A stretch of DNA of 64,000 nucleotides from positions 1 to 64,000 of the forward strand of contig JAOVVO010000337.1 of the NCBI GenBank assembly GCA_028564675.1, in the 5' to 3' direction. The notes under the pieces are model-generated. The model was not told the DNA's origin. It was given only the letters and a program-made list of their open reading frames with translations, and did no database searches. The DNA is from Onchocerca lupi. Lineage: Eukaryota; Nematoda; Chromadorea; Rhabditida; Onchocercidae. This document shows, piece after piece, positions 35,955-47,700 of this stretch (position 1 is its first letter; each line of letters opens with the position of its first letter). Made by a program: the position numbers and the translations under genes.

Positions 35955-38900
35955 CTAAATGAATGTTTGTCGTTCATTTTTTGGCTGAAATAATGTTGCC
36001 ATTTTATTGGACCATTCTGACGAACCGGATTCAAACGAGAATTGTCCCGGAATATTTTCCGGTGTTCTGAAAGAATTCATAGAATCTTGCTTTTCCAAAT
36101 TTGTTGCAAATGGAAAATCATTTGTTAAAATATTATCCTTATTAGTGAAATTGATTGATGGTGAACGATTTGGTGTTGAATTTTTTGATAATTCATTATC
36201 AGACAGATCTGTGATAAAAGAAGCCCGTTCTGTTGTCAGATAATTTTGATTACTGATCTGTTCGTAGGTTTCATTTATTTTTTCGATCGGTGAAGTACTT
36301 TTTGGTGATGCTGAACCCGAAATTGGACTTTTAGATCGTCTTACGGTAACACCAATTAATTTCGTTTCCTCTTTCGATTTACGTTTCGGTTTCAATTTAT
36401 TTGATTTATCAGCTGGATGTGTTTTTATGCTATTCCTGAAATGAAATTATAAAAAAAAATCTGAAATTTTAACATTTTTTTACTATGATCTAAGCATTAA
36501 TTTATTTATTTATTTATTCATTTATTTGTTTATTTATTTATTTACTTATTTACTTATTTGCTTGTTTACTTATTTATTTACTTATTTTTCGGAGTAAGTA
36601 AATACGAATTAAATTGATTGTGCAAATGAGAGTATTAATCGGAATTTTTGTGGCAAATATTTTTTTGCAATCTTTAAGATTTCGAAAAAAAAAATGGAAT
36701 TATTACCAACAATTTAAAGGCCAAAAACAAATTGGATTGCATAGACCATACTGACAACAAGAATAAATAAGTTCGATAACAGTAAGTAAACTTGCTCCAA
36801 GAAATAGACCAAGTGCACCACCAACATCACCTGTAATTAACATTTCTTAATTATTTGAAATTTGAGTGAAATTTTAAAAAAAAAGAGAAAAGTTAAAAAA
36901 AAATCAATTCTAAATTTTAATTCTTTGTAATATAAGTGAAAAATTTACATGCCAAACTCCAAATACTATAAGTACTTTCTTGTCGCCATGTTTCAATATT
37001 CATTTGATGCAAGAAAACATTTACCATTGCAAAATTTTTTCTAAAAATTATTAATTTAGTAAAATGTACACGAAATTTGTATTAAAAATTTTTAAAGAAT
37101 ATTTCGAATCAATTGAAAATTCAAAAAAAAAAAAAATTTGTAAGATAAAGTTCTGATTAATGATTTTTAATATGTAATGTTTTAGAATCGAGAAAAAAAA
37201 AATTCAATCCTAAATAAAATATTTGACTTAGAATCTTTTTTAAAGCTTATGCAAAATTTATGGCTGTATAATCAATATAAGAAATGAAAATTTGCAAAAA
37301 ATTCTTACTCGACAAAAGCTGATCCAAAATCAAAATTAGCCAAATAAGCTGGCAATTCCTTTTGATATAAATTCGAATATGCTGACTGTAAAAAAAAAAA
37401 AAAGGAAAATTTTTTTTGCTCAAAATTTTACGAATGCTAATTTAAACAGATTAGCTTTAATGGAAATTAAAATATGATTTTATTCATAATTTCTAGATAA
37501 TTTTTTATAAATCAATAAAATTTAACGTTTTTTTTTTTCTTTTCTCAGAGAATTTTCAAACGAATTTTTCATTTTACTTGTGCATTCAACAAATTTTTAC
37601 TTATTAAAACTGCATTATGCATGTATATTAAATTATTTTATATCAATTAAATAAGTTCTTGTATGAATTTAATTTATGCTAAAAAATTTTAAATTCTTGT
37701 AAATTACTACATCATTTGTACTGCCATTTACCTGAAATTCATTCATAATTTTCTTAAATGAATTCAACATCACGACACTTTCATTTTTTAAATCACCAAA
37801 AGTGCAATCAACAATATCATGAATAAATGCACCGAATTGCTTTTTATGTTGCTCTGTCGTATCACCAAAATACAGCATAGAACCCATCTGGAAATTTTTT
37901 TTTTTTCAGAACTTTTTAAAAAGGAGAAATTCGCCCAAAATGACAAGTAATTGTTAACCAGATTTGAAATTATATATAAAAATGATAAGTAATTGTTAAC
38001 CAGATTTGAAATTATATGTATATAAATGATAATAAATTGTCAACCAATTCGAAATTATATTGTTTATCTTCAAAAATGCATAAATTTCACTGAGTTGAAA
38101 TGAATCTGTTTTATACAAAAAAAAAAAAAAAATTAAATTAAATACCTGTAAACCTCTACCATTATCAATAGCAGCCAATAAATCTGGTAATTCATCATCA
38201 GTCATATCGATAATATTACGCACCAAATTTTCGTCTAAATCTTTCAACATCGGATTATACCAATCCTAAAAAAAGCTATCCAGAATATTGCATAAAATTA
38301 TATTTTTAGGCTCATTTGTAATTTATAATTTTTTCGCATTATTATTATCAGATATCAAAATGATAAGTTTTAATTGGATTTCATTGATCCATTTGTTAAT
38401 TTTGGAGAGAGAGAGAAAAATAAAAAGAAACAAATAATACTTCGAAGAAATCTTGATCAAAGAAATGACGCATATTTCGAGATTGCATTTTTTCCGCCCA
38501 TGCACGTCGTTGTAATCTACCTGCTTCATACTGCAATCAGATTATTATTTGAAATAAACTACTTTAACTTAATAAAAATCCCAATTAATTTTATGAAAAA
38601 AAGATAGGAAAACTTCGTTGATTTAATCATTCTATATTTAACGATTGGCATGAAAATTTATTTGCCTTATTATATCTGTTTCTAATCGTGTGAAAAACCG
38701 AAATTTATCTTTATAAGTTATAAATATGAACGAAATAATCATAGAATCTTTAGATTATAGAAATATCTTGGAACAATCAAGCTTCTGATCTTTGTAAAAA
38801 AGATCAAAGGATCAAAGATCGAAATCAAAGATCAATCTTTGTTAACATGCTGTGAATTAATTCCCTTTGCGCTATAATCAATATTTAGTAAATAGACTTC

Positions 38901-41900
38901 AATTAAATAAAGAGTTAGGATCAGTCAGAACTTTCATTGGTAAAGCAAAACGATCAGATCGATCAATTTATCGTTTAAAGAAGATTCGAGGAACAGTTCA
39001 TCAACTGAGCAATAACGAGAAAGAATAACTAAATGATCAACTTTTGATAGTGATTTTTTTTTTTTTCGGATAATTATATAGGAAAAAAAAAATAAATAAA
39101 TAAATTCTTCGTCAATCAATAAAACTTTGATCACAATCATCTATTTCATCAACTTCAAATATCATTGCGAAATTTTCATAAAAAACAATCAAAAATTAAA
39201 AAAAAAAAAAAAAAAAAACCTGATTTGCCAAAGATAACGTAGTATCCATTCGTTTTAGATTAACACCCAATGTTGATTTATAGAATGATGAAGTGTATAT
39301 TTTGTATAATTTTGTAATAGTATTAATGAATTTTTGCATTTCTTTTACTACTTCATCAAAATGATCACCAAATGCTTCACGAAGTTGTACAACAGTATGA
39401 AATCGTTTAGCATCATTGATATTTTTGTTTGGCTCGAGAAGCTATAAATAAAGGTTTGATTTCGATTTTTTTTTTCTTTTTTAACCAAAATTTAGCTTAT
39501 TTTTCTATAATAGACTCTCAATAAATATCTAAAACAACATGGTTCATATATTTTAAAAAATTTTATTGCAATTAAATCACTTAAGACATTCAAAAATTCT
39601 CTCTCGATAATTTCTTCATTTAAAATAAATTCAAAAAACGAGGACATTACTTGATATAAAAGAATAATTCGTGCTTCTTCAGTTGATGATGATGGATTTT
39701 CGATAGCAGCAAATGTTTTAGCATGATTGATACGTATCGTATTGAAACAATTCACCGATCTATTCAATCGTTCAAAAGCATTTTGATATGTTTCATCTGT
39801 CCATCCCCAACCATTATCAATCAATCTATTAAAAGTTTAATCTTATTTATCAGTTATTTTTGTCATGCAACGAAGCAAATCTTTAAATTGATATGAATAA
39901 AAATTTTTCTCAACCTGAAATTTTAACAATTCAAATCATTATTGTCGCTAAAATGAGCGAGGAAGATCAGAGAAATGTGATTTCTTTGTTTTAAAGGAAA
40001 CAAACTGTAACCATTGATGGTTGTAAAAAAATTCATTTCTTTGTTTCAAATTAAATTACTCAGTTTTATGGCTTTGTTAAGTTGCTTAAGCTTGTTTTAT
40101 AGCTATGTTAAATGCTTTAACCTTTGTTTCATACTGTTGTAAATCATACCATAAAAGCGCTGTCATGCGCTAACAAAAAAAGCTTTTCATGTTACGGAGA
40201 TGCTCCTTTGTGCATCATTTTTTAAAGGAAGCTAACGAAGGATGCAGCTGGTTCCTTCGTCTGGGTTATTTCAAATTTCTTCTTAATAGTCTTTTATCCC
40301 TTTTTCTTATATTAATGAATCGTCATTTAAATTGTTGTGTTGATGTAATTGATTTTTAATTGTTTCTATGTTAGCGTGTTATCTAAATTTCTGTAATAAA
40401 GGTTTAATTACCCAAGTTTGAGATACCGCGAGATATTCGATAAAAATACGAGAAAAGAGACAAGAACCCTTATTATTGTCACGATTAAGAAGAACTTTTT
40501 AAGAAATTTTAATTTTTTAATGGAAAAATTTTTTTTGTTCAAAAATCATTTTAACCATATATTTTGAAATAAAGATCGGAAAATGCTATACCTATGTATT
40601 TATGTAAATGTCAAATTCTCTCTATTTTTTTTAACTAGTAAAAAATAAAATTTTGGCTTCATTCTGAACAAATCCAATACAAATTAATTAAGGCCAAATT
40701 AATTAGATCATATCATGTATCTTTACGAAATAATTAATTAGCTCAAAAATTCATGATTTGATAATCGATAAAAATTAGAGTTACTTTTGCGTTGCTTCTC
40801 GTAATTTTAATATCATCCGTTTCGTCCTTAGTCTTATATCCTCTTGATATCGAGATTGTTTTTCATAGGCGCGTTGCGCTGCACGCTTAATTTGCCTAAC
40901 CTAAAAAACACAAACTTTTTTTTTTTGTCTTTTTTTGGCCAGACAAAAATAAATAGTTCAAAATTATGTCTTCAAATCAATGTATTAAAATTAATACCTG
41001 TTGACTACTCAATAGTTGATTCTGTTCGCATTGAAAATGCTCATCACGTTGAAGTTCTATTGTATTTCCCTTGAAATTTGAAAAATTTGAATTGATTAAT
41101 AGGAATTACCTAATATTTTCGAATTCTATTGAGTAAAAAGAATTTCAGTGTGATAGCATAACTCAAATGTTCTTAAAAGTTTAATTAAATATTTAAAAAA
41201 AACACTAATAACTTTAATTAATTTGCATTTTACTATTGATTGTTCAAATAGCTTGATTTTTGAATTAATTATGTAAATTGATTTTTGAGTCCTTGAAAAA
41301 GTAATATTTATGAAGTTAGGGAGCTAAATTAAATACACTCAAATTGCAACTTAGTTGCTAATAACTGTTATCATTTCAAATTTTACAAAATTTCAAGAAA
41401 TTAATCGAATTGTTTTTTTTTTTTTTGCGAATAAAGCTAACATTTTTTGCAATGAATAAGACTCAAATTAACATGGATAAAAATTTCATGTTTAATTTCT
41501 AGTTCAAATTTTTAATTCTTATTTCAAATTCACATTCTTTACCTGCCAAATGAATATAATCAATCGATTTTTACTCTTTATAGAAAAAGTATGCTTACAT
41601 CATTTTCTGTATCATAATCATCAACAACATCTTCAACATCTTCTTCTTCCGCAGTATCGATCAGCGACGGAAAAATACTATTTGGCAATAAAGTCATATC
41701 TTGCCAAGCTGTATAATCAATTTGATCACATGGTGATGGACAACCAATTCGATTAAAACTTCGTTTTTTACCAGATTCTAATGCAGGTAATGCACATTTG
41801 AAATATTGATCCACGTTGCAAAAACTATAAGCTGAAATTGTTATCAATTCCTGATTAGTTGCATTTAAGGTTTGAATCAAAAATGAATATTCAATCAATT

Positions 41901-42973
41901 TCCTATAATAAATCACTAAATTCTTATCATTTTCAAAATTATCAGCATTTTTTTTCCTCTGAAAGTTTTTTTCGAAAAAAAAAAATATTCAGAAATGATG
42001 AAATAGAAATAATTAATTGGTTTACCTCCTGGATTTGGATTATACGCTCGTCTCATGGAACATTTGCATTTTTGTTCAATTTCATTCAAATATTTTCGAA
42101 TAGTACATGTATGAATATTTTCCGGATCATCAACTAACATTGTTGTTCGATGTTTTTTGCTTTTTCCCACACATCCAGAACCGGAATATCGATGTCTCTA
42201 AGAAAGATGGTTTTAATTTTTCCAAGCAATCTAGGAATTTTATGCAAAATTTAAAAATGAAAACTTTTAAATATAAATTTTACGTTTTTATTTTCATTTC
42301 AATCAATATTTAATCTTTTTTTTTTTAAAAAAAAAAGCTACCTTTTGCATTTTAAATGGAATTTCCATTGTATATCCAGGTGGAACATTAACACCATAGA
42401 GTGATGATTCCGGAATATCTGTTTGATTGTAAATTAAAATTTTTAAACCCGGAAGGCTTGTTGTTCGAAAATACGGCGTACAACTTTCAACTCGCTCATA
42501 TTGCTCGATGTTTAGTAACAATTTAAGACCATTATCAGAGCCTAGAATTGAAAGAGTTCAATTATATTTTTTACATGATTAAATTTTACCGTAAATTTTT
42601 TTCTGACGAAGCAAATCAATTTTTTCTTTTTTTTTTTTTTTTTTTAATATAAACCTGAAAATTTTTTTTTTTTTTTGCTACTTTTATTGAATATAAAATT
42701 TACATGTTCAATATCTTGTTCAAACATGTGAAAATTTAGAAAATTTGAAATTTTGACATGAAATAATTTTAGTGCTCATGTTATTTCATTTAAAAATTAC
42801 ACTTGCTTTTCAAGAAAATCTTACCACTTGAAGATATATAATGTGGATTATCTGGATCCGTATTTATGGCCCAACAAAGACCCGTAAGTGTCCAAACTGC
42901 TTTGAAATTTGATAATCGACAACTGGTACCATTCGGCCAAGTACAACTGATATCATCATATTGAATTTTTGTA

Positions 42974-43012
<39 letters not shown>

Positions 43013-44761
43013 ACAAAGCAATTTAGATTTTTTTGAATTTTACAAAATAAAATATCGATTAAATTCTAATAAGAAATAGAATATCTAATAATTTATAAAT
43101 AGAATATCCAAGAATTAGAAGCATGCGAAAAGATTTTCAGCATAAGATGTAAATTTGCAAAAATATGCAATAAACTCTGATTCTAGCAGATTCATTATCA
43201 TCATCATCATCATTTCTTACCTAAGTATCATACGTGATTTCCAATGCGCCGCATTTCGAAGAAATTTCACGGCATCCATATCCCAAGCATTTTCCAGCAC
43301 TTTATCAAATACTGTTAAATTTGCATCGCTAGTTGAAGTATCATTTTTTGGCTCTTTTGGCTTGCGATTCTGAATTGCTGGGCCGGTCAAATAAGTTAAT
43401 CTGCAAAGTTCTTCGAATTCTTTTATTTGATTTAATTAATTTAATTAAATAATTTTCGACTTACAACATGTTATTCCATCAATCAAATACTTCAATAACA
43501 GTTTAGACTTTTTTTTTTTTTTTTTTTTTTTTAGATTTATAGTATGTTACGAAATTTTTTTATCCATTTCATGAATCTTTCATTTATAAATTTTGTTCAT
43601 TTTAATGAATTTTGCTGTTAAAAATTATTGATTTTAATAGCTATTTTGATAAGTTAATTCAACAAATGTTATTTTTTTCAATTTTTTTTTTTTTTTTTTT
43701 TTTTGATATTAAAAATAGAATTGTAATGAAATGAAATTAACAAATTACTTTTGCTTACCTGAATTGATTATTATTACAGATAGCAACAACAGGAAATGGT
43801 ATTTTATTCGGATAGGCTGCTTCGATATTTGTTGCTACAGGTGTGGTCATGTACATTTTAATTTGTTTAAAACTTTGAAAGCATGCTAATAATACAAATA
43901 TTATGATTATTGCTGCCCAAAAATATCTGCAAAATTAATTTATCTAATTAATAGAATTAATCAATTATCGATTAATCACTCTTAGGGATTTTGTATTAGC
44001 TATTTAATCATCGTATGAATTTTTGTATGAAAAGCTCATCTTTTGTCTTTCTTTTTTCTCGAAATCTTTTCTCGAGATCAATTAGAAAAATTGACAAATA
44101 AAGATGACAAACTTTGAAAAAAGATCATCTGTCTGTAAATGTCTTACTCCATCCATATTTGCATTTTCAATAATGGTAAGCAGTACATGTTCATCGTGTC
44201 CATCTTCTGTCGAAATAACTGACAGAACTGTTCCCGATTTTTGAATTTCGATAGTTTCAATCGAATTTGCTTGCTTTCTTGAAAAAAAAAAAAAAAAAAA
44301 GAATAGAAAAAGCTAAAATTGCATCAAAATTTCTTTGATTGAGCCATATTTCAATTTTTGATTGACTGATTGATCGTTATTTTCGCTCAAGATCATTCAA
44401 ATTTTCTTATCATTCTCAGAATGAGTGCTAAGTGATATCAAAAGTTTCAAGTTTATTCCGGAGAAACTAATTAACTAACCTACGGATTAACCTGTTATTC
44501 TTACTTGAAATATCAGTCATTTTCTAGGATTTCTAAGATTCATTAGAGACATTTGATATTCCACAAAACAATTAATAGAATTAGAGGATTAATTAGTTTT
44601 CGAATATTTTACAATTTTGAGATAGTTCCAAAGTTTATGTTTATAATTATAATATTCTAAACAAACCTTGGTTGATAAAGATATAGGCGACTTCCGGAAG
44701 TTTCATGACGATCCGTAAATAAATTTAAATGACTTGCAATATGATCAGCCGTACGTGGCAT
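35955..44761 (-). CDS. DEG/ENaC cation channel subunit with large extracellular insertion
   Basis: Amiloride-sensitive-type sodium channel subunit with two membrane spans. Exons in order: 44667-44761, 44148-44273, 43759-43926, 43221-43400, 42825-42946, 42342-42541, 42026-42197, 41599-41831, 40998-41069, 40785-40900, 39651-39825, 39220-39441, 38441-38530, 38146-38265, 37732-37887, 37309-37385, 36949-37040, 36707-36830, 35955-36435; 1006 residues, phases consistent. TM1 is about residues 75-95 (YFWAAIIIIFVLLACFQSF), followed by FPVVAICNNNQFR. The Cys-rich domain includes CTWPNGTSC, VPPGYTMEI and GCPSPCDQIDY. TM2 reads CDVGGALGLFLGASLLTVIE with the GAS selectivity filter at 817-819. Residues about 433-775, between the Cys-rich domain and TM2, are an added mostly helical segment not seen in MEC-4 or ASIC types. 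The cytoplasmic tail (about 150 residues) is Ser/Asn-rich. Confidence 0.93.
36498..36590. repeat. (TTTA)n microsatellite
   Basis: A run of TTTA tetranucleotides with CTTA and TTTG variants in the last intron of the DEG/ENaC gene. Confidence 0.9.
37938..38060. repeat. About 50-bp tandem repeat in DEG/ENaC intron
   Basis: Two near-identical copies and a partial third of GATAAGTAATTGTTAACCAG followed by ATTTGAAATTATAT, between the exons at 37732-37887 and 38146-38265. The third copy (GATAATAAATTGTCAACCAA) is more diverged. Confidence 0.8.
39940..40500 (+). mobile_element. Probable solo LTR with embedded SL1
   Basis: SL1 (22 nt) lies intact at 40401-40422, directly after AATAAA at 40395-40400, and is followed by ATACCGCGAGATATTCG and TTATTATTGTCAC near 40485. 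The repeat at window start shares AATAAA-SL1 and the TTATTAT..GTCAC block. Upstream, about 300-450 bases are more complex and less AT-rich than the surrounding intron (for example 40150-40270), as a U3 region would be. Exact ends and a target-site duplication could not be fixed. It lies antisense in the intron between the exons at 40785-40900 and 39651-39825 of the DEG/ENaC gene. No reverse transcriptase or gag reading frame is present, so a solo LTR is the best fit. Confidence 0.5.
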
Positions 44762-47700
44762 TCTTTTTTGGCAAAAAAAAAAAAAAAAGAAAAAGTAATC
44801 AGAAAAAAGAAACTGATTCCTTTTATTACCACTGTTTGAAATGGTTCTTAAATTAACCACCTGTAAATAACCACCTACAATTTTTTTGTCATATTTTTCG
44901 TATTTTTAGGATAAAAATTTTTAAAATATTTGACAGGAACAAATTCTCTAAAAATATAGATGTCAACGCTGGTCAAAAAAAAAAAAAAAAAAATTAGCAA
45001 AAATTTGAATAAATTGTAACAAGAAAATTTATTAAACAAATAATTGCGTACTAATCAAGCAAACTATGAAATAAACTAAGTTGCATTTTCAATTTAACAA
45101 GTTTCGTTATTGCACTGAACAATTTTTCGAGAAAAAAAAAAGAAAAGAGGGAAAATGAAAAAAGAATTGAAAAATTTGTTGATGATTTGTTTCGACAAGT
45201 AATTTATCATAAAAGCAAAGTTTGTTGCTCAGCTGTTTTAACAAAGCTTATTTGTCGTATAAATGAATTTAATGATCGGTTATATATTATGCTATTTTAA
45301 TTTCCATACCATATAATCTTTTATTGTAAAAAAGTTCAAAATTTATAAAATTAAAATTTCAGCAACAAATAATAAATTTTATTTTCTTCAATACTTTAAT
45401 CAAATATTTTGCCTATCGCTGCACATTAATTTCTTTTTTTTTTTCTTTGCGTTTCTTTTAATTAAAATTGAAGGTATCTTATTACATTGGGAAAAAAAAT
45501 CTTATAATTAATATTATAAAATTTTATGAATATATAATTTCATAATTTATAATATATAATTATTTTGACGGTGAAAAAAAGTAGAAATCTCATTCTGCAT
45601 TTGATGGTACTTCAAAAATATTAACACCTAAAATTAAATCATTTATTAGCTAATCAGATATTGATTATAGAATTCTTTTTTTTTTTTTTTTTTCGAATGA
45701 AATATCTTCAGTTTTAAATCAACTAGTTTTATCTTCACTTAATGTAAAAAGTTCCATTATCCTCACTTGATGTAAAAAATTCCACCAAAACTACTGTCAA
45801 AAATTTTTTACTAGTGAAGATAAGATGTCGAAAGTTTGGAAATGATTTCAAAAAATTCGACAGCTGATACAGATAATCAATTTTATTAGATTTTTCTTTA
45901 TTTAGTGAAATTTCGAAAAGATTTAATGCTGATTCATCGTTGTGTGTTTTTCTTGTTCATTTTTCTTTCTTCTTCTGAATCCTCCCTCTAGTTTTCACAA
46001 AATAAATCTTTGAGTTTAACAATTTTACTAAACGATTCCTCGATTTAATGCTGCGAACAATTCATTACGCTTTAACTGATTTTTTTTTTATAAATACAAA
46101 AGTTTTGCTAAAAAAAAAAAAAAAGAAAAAAAAAGAAAAAAACAGTTTAAATCTCGATAACCAAACTATTTAAAAATTGCTAAATCGGTCTTTTATCTTC
46201 ACGTTTAGAATGAAAAAAGTATTAAACTTTCGAAAAAAAAAAAGAAATAGCAATGAAGGTATTTAATATAAAGAAACCTCAAATTTCAAATATTTCGAAA
46301 ATTTCTGACATTTTAATTTAGCGGAAATGTTTCGAAAATGCTTTTTTAGATTTTCCAATTTTGCTTTATTTTATGCAGTAGCACTTTCTGATGATTGTCT
46401 AAATCACACAACCAAACTTCATTGAGAAATTTTTAAAATTTTAGGCTTTTTGATACAACTAACTTAATTTTAGGCTCATTTGAAATATCTTCTTTTAGAA
46501 AATTGAAATGTAGAAGAACCTTTTTTTTTTTTTTTTCATATATTTCATTATTTTCCTAGGCACTTTTCGGCAAACATGCAACATTTGACACATTTGGCTA
46601 TAATTTTTCTCATATTCAAATTAATATGAACTAATTGCCCAATTTATGAGCCTAATTTATGATCTAATCTTACTAAAAAATCATTACTTTCATCCTTTTT
46701 TTTTTTTTTTTTTTTTGGATTTTTCATGCCAATTATGCAGATTTTCAGTTTCGATAATCGAAATTCTACACTGCAAAGCATTATAATCTGCAGTGCAAGA
46801 AGTAGTAGTTCCTATTATTTGCATATTTTGCTATAAAATTGAATACATTTGCAGCAAATACTCTTATCTCATTAATTAATTTCATTAATAATTGAATTTC
46901 TAAAATTTGAAAATTGCCATCACTATTTGAGGCATCGGTAATTAATATCGGCGCAAAAATCCGATTAGCTAAGCAGTATTAATTAGAATAGGCGATGTTT
47001 GTGGATATTTCAAGTTTATAATAAATTTTACATATACGCTGTTAAGTAGTATATCTACAAAGCTAGGCCAACAAGCAAAAAATTAAAAAAAAACAAATAA
47101 AAAGAGCCTAGTTAATCAAATTTTGCTTAACGATATGTGCCTAACAATTCAATCATGGATGAAAATTCAACACTGACAGTTTTTGTGAGATAAAAAATTG
47201 ATATTTTCATTATTTTTATCTGATCTGAACTTGTCACTAATAGATGTGAACTGATAGTGATATCAATAAGGTCAAAAAAAAAAAGTAGAACAAAGAGGAG
47301 AAAAAAGATAAATAATTATAAAATTTTTAAAATTACAAAAACCTCCTATCAGTGGCTATTGTCATTTCAAATTTTATCATTTTTTTTTTTTGATTTCATA
47401 CATACTGATAAGCATCTTACTGTAATATTTTTGATAAGAAGTTGTCAAAAAGCAAACAAAAAAATCTTTTTTTTATTTTTAATTCTTCCTGCTAAAGCTA
47501 ATATATCAAAAAGTGGTTTTTCTAAAGTAAAGACAAATAAATAGATTGAAAAAAATTCTCCTTAATCACTGGATAAGTTTTTAGGCATTGATAAGATTTA
47601 TCACATCTTGAAGTGTTAGTGATTATTTATTTTCATTTTAATTTATCTGTAAAATACGAATTGAATTTCAGACCATAAACTTTATTCTCTTTCCTGCGGC

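Noticed and set aside
36007..36243. Plus-strand 78-residue frame
   Set aside because: Antisense to the last exon of the DEG/ENaC gene.
38790..38850. Inverted GATCTTTG/CAAAGATC repeats as a transposon end
   Set aside because: Several short palindromic words occur in an intron without a matching distant terminus or target duplication, so local slippage is simpler.
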